A stretch of DNA of 40,165 nt from Marivita sp. (GTDB lineage Bacteria > Pseudomonadota > Alphaproteobacteria > Rhodobacterales > Rhodobacteraceae), in the NCBI RefSeq assembly GCF_017643905.1, contig NZ_JAEPMO010000016.1, positions 1-40,165 of the forward strand, given 5' to 3'. The stretch's first letter is position 1, and each line of letters starts with the position of its first letter. The position numbers and the translations under genes are program-made. The notes under the pieces are model-generated. The model was given only the letters and a program-made list of their open reading frames with translations. It was not told the DNA's origin and searched no databases. Of the stretch, positions 7,668-15,739 are shown in pieces.

Positions 7668-7688
7668 CGATTTTTCGACGAAAAATCG
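7668..7688. terminator. A/T-rich hairpin between convergent genes
   Basis: CGATTTTTCG and CGAAAAATCG flank a single central A, a symmetric hairpin in the 161-base gap between the convergent SDR and lpd genes. A second weak stem, ATCTT/AAGAT, follows at 7703-7716. No long T run follows on either side, so a terminator role is plausible but not proven. The rest of this gap shows nothing. Confidence 0.45.
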
Positions 7689-7731
7689 GAGACCCTGCAA
7701 AGATCTTTACGAAGATTCGGTTAACGCCGAC

Positions 7732-9123
7732 TTAAAAGTGAATGGCCCGGCCCCAGGCATCCAGAACAACCTCATGCATCATCTCTGACAGGGTCGGGTG
7801 CGGGAACACCGTCTGCATCAGGTCTTCCTCGGTGGTCTCCAACTGCCGCCCGACCACGTAGCCCTGGATCAATTCGGTCACTTCCGCGCCTACCATATGC
7901 GCCCCCAAGAGCGCGCCGGTTTTCGCATCGAACACCGTCTTGATCATGCCCTCAGGTTCCCCCAGCGCAATCGCCTTGCCATTCCCGATGAACGGGAAGC
8001 GACCGACCTTGATGTCGAAGCCCTTTTCCTTGGCCTGCGCCTCGGTCAGACCAACACTCGCCACCTGCGGCTGGCAATAGGTGCAGCCCGCAATGCTGTC
8101 CGGCTCAACCGCATGCGGGCGCCCGCCCGCGATCAGTTCGGCCACCATGACCCCCTCATGGCTCGCCTTGTGCGCGAGCCACGGCGCGCCGGCGATGTCG
8201 CCGATGGCATAGACCCCCTCGACCCCGGTGCGACACACCGGGTCGGTCACGACATGGGTGCGATCGACCTGAACGCCCAACGCCTCAAGCCCCAAACCTT
8301 CGGTATTGCCGACGATGCCAACGGCAGAGATCACCGTGTCGAACTCTTCCTTGCTGACATTACCGCCCTGTTCGATATGCGCGGTCACTTTGCCTTTGCC
8401 GCGATCCAGTTGCTTGACCATCGCCTTTTCGCGGATTGTCATGCCCTGCTTTTCGAACTGTTTCTTCGCGAAACCGCTGATTTCGGCATCCTCGACCGGC
8501 AGGATGCGGTCCATGACCTCGACCACGGTCGTGTCAGCACCCAGCGTGTTGTAGAAGCTGGCGAATTCGATACCGATGGCACCGGAACCGATCACCAGAA
8601 GCTTCTTCGGCATGCGTTTGGGGACCAGAGCGTGCTTGTAGGTCCAGACAAGATCGCCATCCGCCTCAAGCCCCGGCAGCTCGCGCGCCCGCGCGCCGGT
8701 GGCAATGACGATGTTCTTTGCACTCAGGTCCTCAACCCCCTTGTCCGTCTTGACCTGCACCTTGCCCTTGGCGGGGATCGTGGCCTCGCCCATCACCACC
8801 GTGACCTTATTCTTCTTGAGCAGATGCCCCACCCCGGAATTCAGCTGTTTCGCAATCCCGCGCGAGCGCTTGACGACGGCATCAAGATCAAACCCGATAC
8901 CTTCGGCCTTCAGCCCAAATTCCTTGGCGCGGTGCATGAGGTGAAACACCTCAGAGGTGCGCAGCATTGCCTTGGTGGGGATACAGCCCCAGTTGAGACA
9001 GATGCCGCCCAGATGTTCGCGTTCGACAATCGCAACAGACAGCCCAAGCTGTGCGCCCCGGATGGCGGCGACATAGCCGCCGGGGCCTGCGCCGATCACG
9101 ATCATGTCGAAGCTCTTGCTCAT
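7732..9123 (-). CDS. lpdA: Dihydrolipoyl dehydrogenase (E3)
   Basis: A 463-residue FAD enzyme that reoxidises dihydrolipoamide of 2-oxoacid dehydrogenases or the glycine cleavage system with NAD+. Seen: FAD loop GAGPGGYVAA (11-20), redox cysteines C42 and C47 in GGICLNWGCIPTKAM, NAD-binding VIGSGAIGIEFAS, the second FAD site YAIGDIAGAPWLAHKA, and the catalytic His-Glu pair in HPTLSE (H442, E447). The NWGCIPTKAML form fits the alphaproteobacterial pyruvate dehydrogenase E3. No E1 or E2 gene is adjacent, so it must serve complexes coded elsewhere. It has its own predicted promoter with an 18-bp palindrome on the start point. Confidence 0.95.
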   Translation of the reverse strand: MSKSFDMIVIGAGPGGYVAAIRGAQLGLSVAIVEREHLGGICLNWGCIPTKAMLRTSEVFHLMHRAKEFGLKAEGIGFDLDAVVKRSRGIAKQLNSGVGHLLKKNKVTVVMGEATIPAKGKVQVKTDKGVEDLSAKNIVIATGARARELPGLEADGDLVWTYKHALVPKRMPKKLLVIGSGAIGIEFASFYNTLGADTTVVEVMDRILPVEDAEISGFAKKQFEKQGMTIREKAMVKQLDRGKGKVTAHIEQGGNVSKEEFDTVISAVGIVGNTEGLGLEALGVQVDRTHVVTDPVCRTGVEGVYAIGDIAGAPWLAHKASHEGVMVAELIAGGRPHAVEPDSIAGCTYCQPQVASVGLTEAQAKEKGFDIKVGRFPFIGNGKAIALGEPEGMIKTVFDAKTGALLGAHMVGAEVTELIQGYVVGRQLETTEEDLMQTVFPHPTLSEMMHEVVLDAWGRAIHF

Positions 9124-9224
9124 GGCCTGTCTTCCTCCCTCAAGGTCAGGTTTGAGGCAAAGCGTAGGCCAAAGCGAAAGGGCTCACAATGGGGTGTTGG
9201 CAGATAGGTCCGGAGCGGACCAAT

Positions 9225-9242
9225 TGTTTCGCGCGCGAAACA
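9225..9242. promoter_or_regulatory. 18-bp perfect palindrome at the lpd start point, candidate operator
   Basis: TGTTTCGCGCGCGAAACA is perfectly symmetric. It begins inside the predicted lpd -10 hexamer and spans the expected start point near 9233, the place a repressor would occupy. I do not recognise the binding protein; none of the regulators I know well in this family (FnrL, Irr, LexA) uses this site. Confidence 0.55.
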
Positions 9243-9268
9243 TTAGGTCAGCCTTTTTGACCGTTTAA
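9240..9268 (-). promoter_or_regulatory. Predicted promoter of lpd
   Basis: On the minus strand TTAAAC (9268-9263) and TAATGT (9245-9240) are 17 bases apart. The spacer itself holds a short inverted repeat, GGTCA and TGACC. The leader would be about 110 bases. Confidence 0.5.
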
Positions 9269-9275
9269 CCGTTTG

Positions 9276-9289
9276 TTAAGACGTCTTAA
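9276..9289. other. 14-bp perfect palindrome just after holC
   Basis: TTAAGACGTCTTAA lies two bases beyond the holC stop codon and upstream of the lpd promoter. It could be a small terminator-like hairpin for the pepA-holC transcript or another protein site. No U run follows on the minus strand. Confidence 0.35.
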
Positions 9290-9290
9290 A

Positions 9291-9749
9291 TCAGGCTTCT
9301 GCCTTCATTTCCCAACGCCCCGATTCCTCTGACCAGTATTGCGCCGAACAGCCTGCCCCAGTCAGGCTGCGCCACTGACCGCGTGCGGCATCGACGGCGG
9401 CGGGATCGTTGCCATCGAAGAGGATGCAGACCCGCTCCAACCGCTGCACTTCGTCCGGTACGACCTCGGCACCATCGACGGCCATGAGACATTGCGGGTC
9501 GTTTGCCGCCTCGCTGGCTACCGTCAAAAGAACCGGCTGCGCCGCGTCATGCGGCCCACCCGCCAACCCATGTGGCAGGAATCCCTCTTCCGGCCCCAAC
9601 CACAGTTTCTGGTCCAGCCAGTCCATCCGCGCGGCATCCGTCCCGCGCACCGCGACGCGCCAGCCCGCACCAAGCGCCTTGCCCAAGAGCATGGGCAAGG
9701 TCGCCTCAAGCGGCTTTTGCGTCAGGTGGTAGAAATAGGCCGCGCCCAT
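9291..9749 (-). CDS. holC: DNA polymerase III chi subunit
   Basis: A 152-residue protein. Seen: the family start YFYHLTQKPLEATLPMLLGKAL, followed by WRVAVRGTDAARMDWLDQKLW and a C-terminal half with ERVCILFDGND and ARGQWRSL, the layout of HolC. Chi links the clamp loader to single-stranded DNA-binding protein at the replication fork; alphaproteobacteria normally lack a recognisable psi partner, and none is here. The start lies 4 bases after the pepA stop, and in many alphaproteobacteria pepA and holC are neighbours, so an operon is likely. Length is normal for the group. Confidence 0.9.
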   Translation of the reverse strand: MGAAYFYHLTQKPLEATLPMLLGKALGAGWRVAVRGTDAARMDWLDQKLWLGPEEGFLPHGLAGGPHDAAQPVLLTVASEAANDPQCLMAVDGAEVVPDEVQRLERVCILFDGNDPAAVDAARGQWRSLTGAGCSAQYWSEESGRWEMKAEA

Positions 9750-9753
9750 GAGA

Positions 9754-11229
9754 TCAGTCCTTAGCCTCGAACCGGTCGGCGATCAGCCTGTCCAGCGCCC
9801 GCACCCCCCAGCCCGTGGCCCCTTTGGGCGACAGGTCGAGATCGGATTTCACATGGGCCACACCCGCGATGTCGAGGTGAATCCACGGCATGTCGTCCTT
9901 AACGAACCGCTTAAGGAACTGCGCTGCGGTCACGGATCCAGCGGGGCGTCCGCCGATGTTCTTCATGTCGGCCACGGGGGATTTCAGCATATCGTCGTAC
10001 GCCTGCCCCAGCGGCATCCGCCACGCGCCTTCTTTTTCGGTCTCGGCTGCCTTGAGGAACGCACCAACCAACGGTTCGTCATTGGAATACACAGCCGCGT
10101 TTTCGTGCCCCAGAGCGATGATGCACGCGCCTGTCAGGGTGGCGAGGTCGATCATCGCGGCGGGTTTGTCGGTTTCTTGCGCGTGCCACATGACATCACA
10201 GAGCACCAAACGCCCTTCGGCGTCGGTGTTCACCACTTCGATCGTGTCACCCTTCATGGAGGTCACAACGTCTCCGGGTCGCACCGCGCTGCCCGAGGGC
10301 ATGTTTTCCACAAGGCCCACCATACCGACCACATTGGCCTTGGCCTTGCGCTTGGCCACAGCGTGCATGACGCCCGCGACAACACCTGCGCCGCCCATGT
10401 CCATGGTCATGTCTTCCATGCCAGCCGCGGGTTTAAGCGAAATGCCACCCGTGTCGAAGACCACACCCTTGCCGATGAGCGCCAGCGGAGCATCGCCTTT
10501 GGCCCCGCCTTTCCAGCGCATGATGACCACTTTGGAGGGGCTGTCGGACCCCTGACCCACGCAGAGCAACGCGCGCATGCCCAGCTTTTCGAGTGCCTTT
10601 TCTTCCAGCACCTCGACCTCGACACCCAAATCACGCAAACCTTCCAGCCGATTGGCGAATTCCGTGGTGGTCAGTACGTTGGCCGGTTCGTTCACGAGGT
10701 TGCGTGTGAAATGCACGCCTTCAGCCACAGCGATGCGGGGCGCTGCGGCGGCTTCGGCCTCGTCAGGTTTGGTGCACATGAAGGTGGCCGCACCAAAGGG
10801 ATCCCCTTTCTTGGTCTTGTGATCGTCAAAACCGTAGCCACGCAGGGTCACGCCAAGCGCGATCTCTTCGGGTCGCCCGGTGCCTTCGACCAGAACCGTC
10901 ATCGCAGATGATCCCGCGGCGACCGCCAGCGCGGCACCCGCCTTGCGCGCAAGATCAGGCGCGGGGCGGCGGGACAATTTGACCAGATCGACCGCTTCGG
11001 CCTGTAGGCCCACTGGCCAGGCCAGCGTCATGGCCTTGCCTTCCGACAGCTTTTCCCATGCCTCAGATCCGGTTGCACGGGCCAGTGCGCCCTTGGTCAG
11101 ACGGTTCAGCCGCCGCGCGCCTGCGCTCAGTTTGAGATCGGGTGTGACAAAGACCGCGATCCGGCCCTCTGCGGTCGCCAAAGCGTCGATATCGACCGGC
11201 ACAAATGAAAGTGCGCGAAGTTCCGCCAT
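9754..11229 (-). CDS. pepA: Leucyl aminopeptidase, M17 family
   Basis: A 491-residue cytosolic aminopeptidase. Seen: the N-terminal macro-like domain, then the catalytic part with LIGKGVVFDTGGISLKP (near residue 255), DMGGAGVVAG, the signature NTDAEGRLVL with metal-binding D and E, and DLATLTGACIIALG. Two metal ions and a lysine in the VVFDTGG region activate water to cleave N-terminal leucine and related residues. It is the first gene of a pair with holC and is divergent from lptF, with 132 bases between start codons that must hold both promoters; I could not fix either one. Length is normal. Confidence 0.95.
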   Translation of the reverse strand: MAELRALSFVPVDIDALATAEGRIAVFVTPDLKLSAGARRLNRLTKGALARATGSEAWEKLSEGKAMTLAWPVGLQAEAVDLVKLSRRPAPDLARKAGAALAVAAGSSAMTVLVEGTGRPEEIALGVTLRGYGFDDHKTKKGDPFGAATFMCTKPDEAEAAAAPRIAVAEGVHFTRNLVNEPANVLTTTEFANRLEGLRDLGVEVEVLEEKALEKLGMRALLCVGQGSDSPSKVVIMRWKGGAKGDAPLALIGKGVVFDTGGISLKPAAGMEDMTMDMGGAGVVAGVMHAVAKRKAKANVVGMVGLVENMPSGSAVRPGDVVTSMKGDTIEVVNTDAEGRLVLCDVMWHAQETDKPAAMIDLATLTGACIIALGHENAAVYSNDEPLVGAFLKAAETEKEGAWRMPLGQAYDDMLKSPVADMKNIGGRPAGSVTAAQFLKRFVKDDMPWIHLDIAGVAHVKSDLDLSPKGATGWGVRALDRLIADRFEAKD

Positions 11230-11361
11230 GTTCTGCTCCCTAAGTTGGTTTGGATATAGGGGTAGCGCCCGTGCGCGCAGTTGACCAGAGGCGGGTTTTC
11301 CCGCAAACCCTAGGGTATCGGGCCATGTCGGCCCACTCTATGTCGTGTGAAGGGGTTCGCC

Positions 11362-12495
11362 GTGCCAAGATTCGACAGGTATATGCTGTCGCAACTAATG
11401 GTCCTCTTTGGGTTCTTCGCGCTTGTGCTGGTCGCAGTGTACTGGGTGAACCGCGCGGTGGTGCTGTTTGACAGGCTGATCGCGGATGGTCACTCGGCTG
11501 GCGTTTTCCTTGAATTCACAGCACTCAGCCTGCCCGGCGTGATCGCTTTGGTGCTGCCGATGGCGTCGTTTGCGGCTGCGGTTTACGTCACCAATCGGCT
11601 GATGGGCGACTCGGAACTGACGGTTGTGCAGGCGACCGGCTACAGCCCATGGCGGCTGGTCCGACCCGTCGCGTTGTTCGGAGTGATCGTGGCCTTGATG
11701 ATGTCGGCTTTGACACACTTCCTTGTCCCGGCTTCGGTTGCGCAGCTCAAACAGCGCGAGGTTGATATCTCGGGTTCGGTCAGCGCGCGGCTCTTGCGGG
11801 AAGGCACGTTCCTGCACCCCGGCCCCGGCGTCACATTCTTCATACGCGAGATCACCCCGGAGGGTGAATTGCGCGACGTGTACCTATCAGACCGGCGCCA
11901 AGCGGATCGCGAAGTCACTTATACCGCCGAGCGCGCTTATGTGGTGCAGGCAGAAGAAGGCCCGCGCCTTGTCATGGTAAGCGGTCTGGCCCAGACCTTG
12001 CGGCCGGAAACGCGCACCCTGTCGACCACACTGTTTCAGGATTTTACCTACGATATCAGCACGCTGATCGTGCAGAACCAGAACCTCAACCTGCGGCCGC
12101 GCCACCTGTCGACCTGGGCGCTGCTCACCCAGCCCGGGGCGATGGCCGCTTTGACCGATGTGCCGTTGGCGCGGATCAATGAAGAACTGCATGGCCGGTT
12201 CCAGCAGGCGCTTTTGGGACTCGTGTCCGCACTGATCGGGTTCTCTACACTGCTCACCGGCAGCTTCAGCCGCTTCGGTGTGGGGCGGCAGATCGTGGTT
12301 GCGATCTTCCTTTTGGTGGTCGTCAAGCTGGTGGAAAGTGCAGTCACCGATCCGACGCGCAACAATGCCGCGCTCTGGCCGTTGATCTACCTGCCATCGG
12401 TGGTCGGCTTCGCGCTGGCAATGGGCATGCTGCACCTTGCGGCACGTCCGTTCCGGCAACCGCGCAAGACAGCGGCGTTGGAGGTGTCGGCATGA
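11362..12495 (+). CDS. lptF: LptF, LPS export ABC transporter permease
   Basis: A 377-residue inner-membrane permease of the YjgP/YjgQ family. Seen: two hydrophobic helices at the N-terminus (FGFFALVLVAVYWV, PGVIALVLPMASFAAAVYV), the coupling stretch MGDSELTVVQATGYSPWRL, a large periplasmic beta domain (about 135-275) and three C-terminal helices. With LptG and the ATPase LptB it pulls LPS from the membrane into the Lpt bridge. I start at the GTG at 11362, since GAAGGGG lies 6 bases upstream; a GTG five codons earlier is less well placed. Its stop overlaps the lptG start (ATGA). Permease and outer-membrane parts of the pathway share this operon. Confidence 0.92.
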   Translation: MPRFDRYMLSQLMVLFGFFALVLVAVYWVNRAVVLFDRLIADGHSAGVFLEFTALSLPGVIALVLPMASFAAAVYVTNRLMGDSELTVVQATGYSPWRLVRPVALFGVIVALMMSALTHFLVPASVAQLKQREVDISGSVSARLLREGTFLHPGPGVTFFIREITPEGELRDVYLSDRRQADREVTYTAERAYVVQAEEGPRLVMVSGLAQTLRPETRTLSTTLFQDFTYDISTLIVQNQNLNLRPRHLSTWALLTQPGAMAALTDVPLARINEELHGRFQQALLGLVSALIGFSTLLTGSFSRFGVGRQIVVAIFLLVVVKLVESAVTDPTRNNAALWPLIYLPSVVGFALAMGMLHLAARPFRQPRKTAALEVSA

Positions 12496-13586
12496 CCCTT
12501 CACCTGTATTTTGCACGCCGTTTCTTTTGGACCTTTCTGGCCATTTTTGGGATTTTCTTTCTGTTTCAGATACTTCTCGACCTTGTTGAACAGATCAGAC
12601 GATTTGACGACTCGGTCAGCTTTGGTGAAGTTGTGAAGCTGACGCTGCTCAACACCCCCGAAGGCATGTACCAGATCCTGCCTTTGGTGATGATCCTTTC
12701 CTCTATCGCGCTGTTCGTGGCGTTGGCGCGGTCGTCGGAACTTGTTGTGGCGCGGGCGGCGGGGCGGTCAGGGCTGACAGCGCTGGTGGGACCGATCGTG
12801 GTGGCGGCGGTGATTGGCGGGCTTACGGTGGCGATGGGCAACCCGATCGTGGCGGCCACGTCGAAAGCCTATTCCGATCTGCGCGACACCTACCGCAATG
12901 GCGGCACCTCGGCGCTGTCCATCGGGGCCGAAGGGTTGTGGCTGCGCCAGTCCGACCCGCGCGGCCAAACGGTGATCCGGGCGGCGCGGGCCAATGCAAA
13001 CGGGACCGTCCTCTATGACGTGATGTTCGTGGCCTATGCAGAAGGTGGCGGCCCGGTGCGCCGGATCGAGGCGGAAGAGGCGGAACTGGCCGACGGCGCG
13101 TGGACATTGCGCCAGGCCAAGGTCTGGCCTTTGGTGGCTGGCGTGAACCCGGAAACCAATTCGGTAATGCACGGCGAATTGCGCTTGGCCTCAACCCTCA
13201 CCGAGGACAGCATCAAGGACAGGTTCGGGCGGCCTTCGGCCATCTCGGTGTGGGAATTGCAGGGGTTCATCACCGATCTCGAGGACGCAGGTTTTTCGGC
13301 GCGGCGCCATTCCGTGTGGTTGCAGATGGAATTGGCGCGGCCGGTGTTTCTGATTTCGATGGTGCTGATCGGCGCGGCCTTCACCATGCGGCACAGCAGG
13401 ATGGGCGGCACTGGAGTTGCTGTCCTTTCGGCAGTTCTTCTTGGTTTTTCGCTATATTACGTGCGGAACTTCGCGCAGATTCTGGGTGAGAACGGCCAAT
13501 TGAACCCGCTGGCTGCGGCATGGGTGCCACCGCTTGCCTCGGTGCTGTTAGCGCTGGGTTTGATCCTGCACAGGGAAGACGGATGA
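12492..13586 (+). CDS. lptG: LptG, LPS export ABC transporter permease
   Basis: A 364-residue partner permease of LptF. Seen: first helix FWTFLAIFGIFFLFQILLDL, the region LPLVMILSSIALFVALARSSELVVARAAG that contacts LptB (cited in part: ARSSELVVARAAGRSG), a periplasmic beta-jellyroll middle and C-terminal helices ending in VPPLASVLLALGLILH. It heterodimerises with LptF in the inner membrane. Its first four bases are the last four of lptF, and its stop overlaps the start of lptD, so the three are translationally coupled. Length and topology are normal. Confidence 0.92.
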   Translation: MTLHLYFARRFFWTFLAIFGIFFLFQILLDLVEQIRRFDDSVSFGEVVKLTLLNTPEGMYQILPLVMILSSIALFVALARSSELVVARAAGRSGLTALVGPIVVAAVIGGLTVAMGNPIVAATSKAYSDLRDTYRNGGTSALSIGAEGLWLRQSDPRGQTVIRAARANANGTVLYDVMFVAYAEGGGPVRRIEAEEAELADGAWTLRQAKVWPLVAGVNPETNSVMHGELRLASTLTEDSIKDRFGRPSAISVWELQGFITDLEDAGFSARRHSVWLQMELARPVFLISMVLIGAAFTMRHSRMGGTGVAVLSAVLLGFSLYYVRNFAQILGENGQLNPLAAAWVPPLASVLLALGLILHREDG

Positions 13587-15739
13587 TGCGCCGCTCTGCC
13601 CTTGCCCTGATCCTCGCGGCGTTGCTGTGGTCCGCCCCGCTGCATGCTCAATCCGGCGATGTGATGCTGCTGGCCGATCAGGTGTTGGTCGAACAGGGCG
13701 GCGACACGCTGGTCGCCACCGGCAACGTCGAAGCGCTGCATGAGGGCACGCGCCTGACCGCGTCGTCGATCATCTATAACCGCGCGACCAATACGCTTGA
13801 AATCCAAGGGCCGATCCGGATTACGCAGCCCAATGGCGACGTGTTGACCGCAACACAGGCTCAACTCGATCAGGGTTTTCAGAACGGCCTCTTGGAAAGC
13901 GCCCGGTTCGTGCTGGACGAGCAGCTTCAGATCGCCTCGGCCCGCGCGGCACGGGTGCAAGGGCGGTACACCGCGATGAGCCAAGTCGCCGCGACCTCCT
14001 GCCAGGTCTGCGGCAGCGACCGACCGCCGCTTTGGGCGATCCGCGCCAGCCGCGTGGTGCATGACGCCGAGGAACGGCAGATCTACTTTGACAATGCGCA
14101 GTTGCAGGTTTTGGGGGTGCCAGTCTTCTACATTCCGCGCATGCGGCTGCCCGATCCGACACTTGAGCGGGCGCGCGGTTTCATGATTCCCGAACTCAAG
14201 ACAACGACACTGTTGGGCTTCGGGATCAAGCTGCCGTATTTCATCCCTATCGGAGATCATGCCGACCTTAGGCTGACGCCCTATGTGTCGCCGATCACGC
14301 GAACGCTCGAGATGCGGTACAGGCAGGCGTTCCGCACCGGGAACATCACGGTCAATGGCGCCATCAGCCAGGACAACCTGAAGCGCGGCGAGGCGCGCGG
14401 GCTGTTCTTTGCAGATGGGACTTTTGCCCTGCCGCGGAATTTCCGACTGTCTTTCGACATCGAAGCTGTCAGCGACGATGCGTATCTCAACGATTACAAC
14501 AGCGACTTCAAGAAAGACCGACTGGATAGCGCCGTGACCCTGACGCGCGCGCAGCGAGACAGCTTCTTTTCTCTCGGCCTGATCCATTACGAAAGCCTGA
14601 CCGACGGCGAGAACAATGCGACGCAGCCCACGATCATCGGCGATCTGCGTTACAACCGTCGGTACTTCCCCAAACAGATCGGTGGAGAAGTGCGGCTGGG
14701 TTTCCAGTTGCATGGACATTATCGCTATTCGGACGCCGACATCGACGGTAGCGATGCCGATACCGTCGTCGACGGGCGCGATGTGGGGCGCGCCAATCTT
14801 GACCTGAGCTGGCGCGACCGTTGGACCCTGCCGGGTGGTCTGCGGGCCGGTGCTGTCACGCAAATCTGGGTCGATCATTTCATCGTTGAACAGGATGCGG
14901 TGGCCGAGGGCGATTACACCGAAGTGACCCCTGCGGCTTCGCTCGAACTGCGCTGGCCTGTGGTGAAAAAAACCTCAAATGGTGGCCGCGTCCTGATCGA
15001 ACCCATCGCCCAGGTAGGCTGGATCGGAGGCGAACGTTCAGAGGTGCCCAATGACGAAAGCACCCGCGCCGAATTCGACGAAGGCAACCTGTTGTCGCTG
15101 TCGCGCTTCCCTTCCCCGGATCGGCGCGAACGCGGGTTGATTGGCGCCGCCGGCCTGCGCTGGATGCGTGAGGACCCCGAAGGCTGGCGCGCATCATTGG
15201 TTCTGGGCCGGGTGTGGCGCGACGATGAGGACGAGGCGTTTTCTCGATCTTCCGGACAGGACAGCATCGCATCCGACTGGCTGGTCGCCGGGCAATTCAC
15301 CCATCAGAATGGTTTACAGCTTTTGGCGCGGGGATTGTACGACACCACCGTGTCGCGGTTCACGAAAGCCGAGATGCGCGCCAATGTGACCCTCGACCGG
15401 TATGCACTGGGCGCGTCTTACATTCTGCTGACCACGGATCCTGCCGAAGACCGCGAAGACGCGCAATCCCAATGGCGAGTCGACGGGCGCTACAACATCG
15501 ACCGCAATTGGACCGCAAAAGGATCAACGCGGTACGACATCGCCGAAGGGCAGTTTCTGAACGCAGGCATTGGTGCGGAATACCGCAATGAATGCGTCGC
15601 GGTGGACTTTTCGGTCTCGCGCAGCTTTGCCTCTTCCACTAACCTTGAACCATCTACCGATTTCGGCCTGACCGTCGCGCTGACTGGCTTCAGCACAGGC
15701 GGCAGCGGCAAGGAGTACCGACGTTCATGCAGCTACTGA
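13583..15739 (+). CDS. lptD: LptD, outer-membrane LPS translocon
   Basis: A 718-residue beta-barrel that inserts LPS into the outer leaflet. Seen: signal peptide RRSALALILAALLWSAPLHAQ; an N-terminal OstA/LptA-like domain (VEQGGDTLVATGNVEALHEG near residue 40); a cysteine pair in ATSCQVCGSDRPPLW; the family block VFYIPRMRLPDPTLERARGF; then a long barrel rich in alternating strands, with another cysteine pair near the end (YRNEC and RRSCSY). Disulfides are needed in E. coli LptD, so these cysteines are of note. The first ATG (13583) overlaps the lptG stop; a second ATG follows at 13586. The end overlaps surA by 13 bases. Confidence 0.94.
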   Translation: MMRRSALALILAALLWSAPLHAQSGDVMLLADQVLVEQGGDTLVATGNVEALHEGTRLTASSIIYNRATNTLEIQGPIRITQPNGDVLTATQAQLDQGFQNGLLESARFVLDEQLQIASARAARVQGRYTAMSQVAATSCQVCGSDRPPLWAIRASRVVHDAEERQIYFDNAQLQVLGVPVFYIPRMRLPDPTLERARGFMIPELKTTTLLGFGIKLPYFIPIGDHADLRLTPYVSPITRTLEMRYRQAFRTGNITVNGAISQDNLKRGEARGLFFADGTFALPRNFRLSFDIEAVSDDAYLNDYNSDFKKDRLDSAVTLTRAQRDSFFSLGLIHYESLTDGENNATQPTIIGDLRYNRRYFPKQIGGEVRLGFQLHGHYRYSDADIDGSDADTVVDGRDVGRANLDLSWRDRWTLPGGLRAGAVTQIWVDHFIVEQDAVAEGDYTEVTPAASLELRWPVVKKTSNGGRVLIEPIAQVGWIGGERSEVPNDESTRAEFDEGNLLSLSRFPSPDRRERGLIGAAGLRWMREDPEGWRASLVLGRVWRDDEDEAFSRSSGQDSIASDWLVAGQFTHQNGLQLLARGLYDTTVSRFTKAEMRANVTLDRYALGASYILLTTDPAEDREDAQSQWRVDGRYNIDRNWTAKGSTRYDIAEGQFLNAGIGAEYRNECVAVDFSVSRSFASSTNLEPSTDFGLTVALTGFSTGGSGKEYRRSCSY

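Noticed and set aside
11230-11361. Promoters in the divergent pepA-lptF gap
   Set aside because: TTGACC at 11281 and TATATC-like sequence are present, but no pair has acceptable spacing; a small GCGGG-TTTT-CCCGC hairpin (11291-11304) has no clear role.
13457-14878. A 473-codon minus-strand open frame opposite lptG and lptD
   Set aside because: It shadows the LPS export genes and has no recognisable motif.
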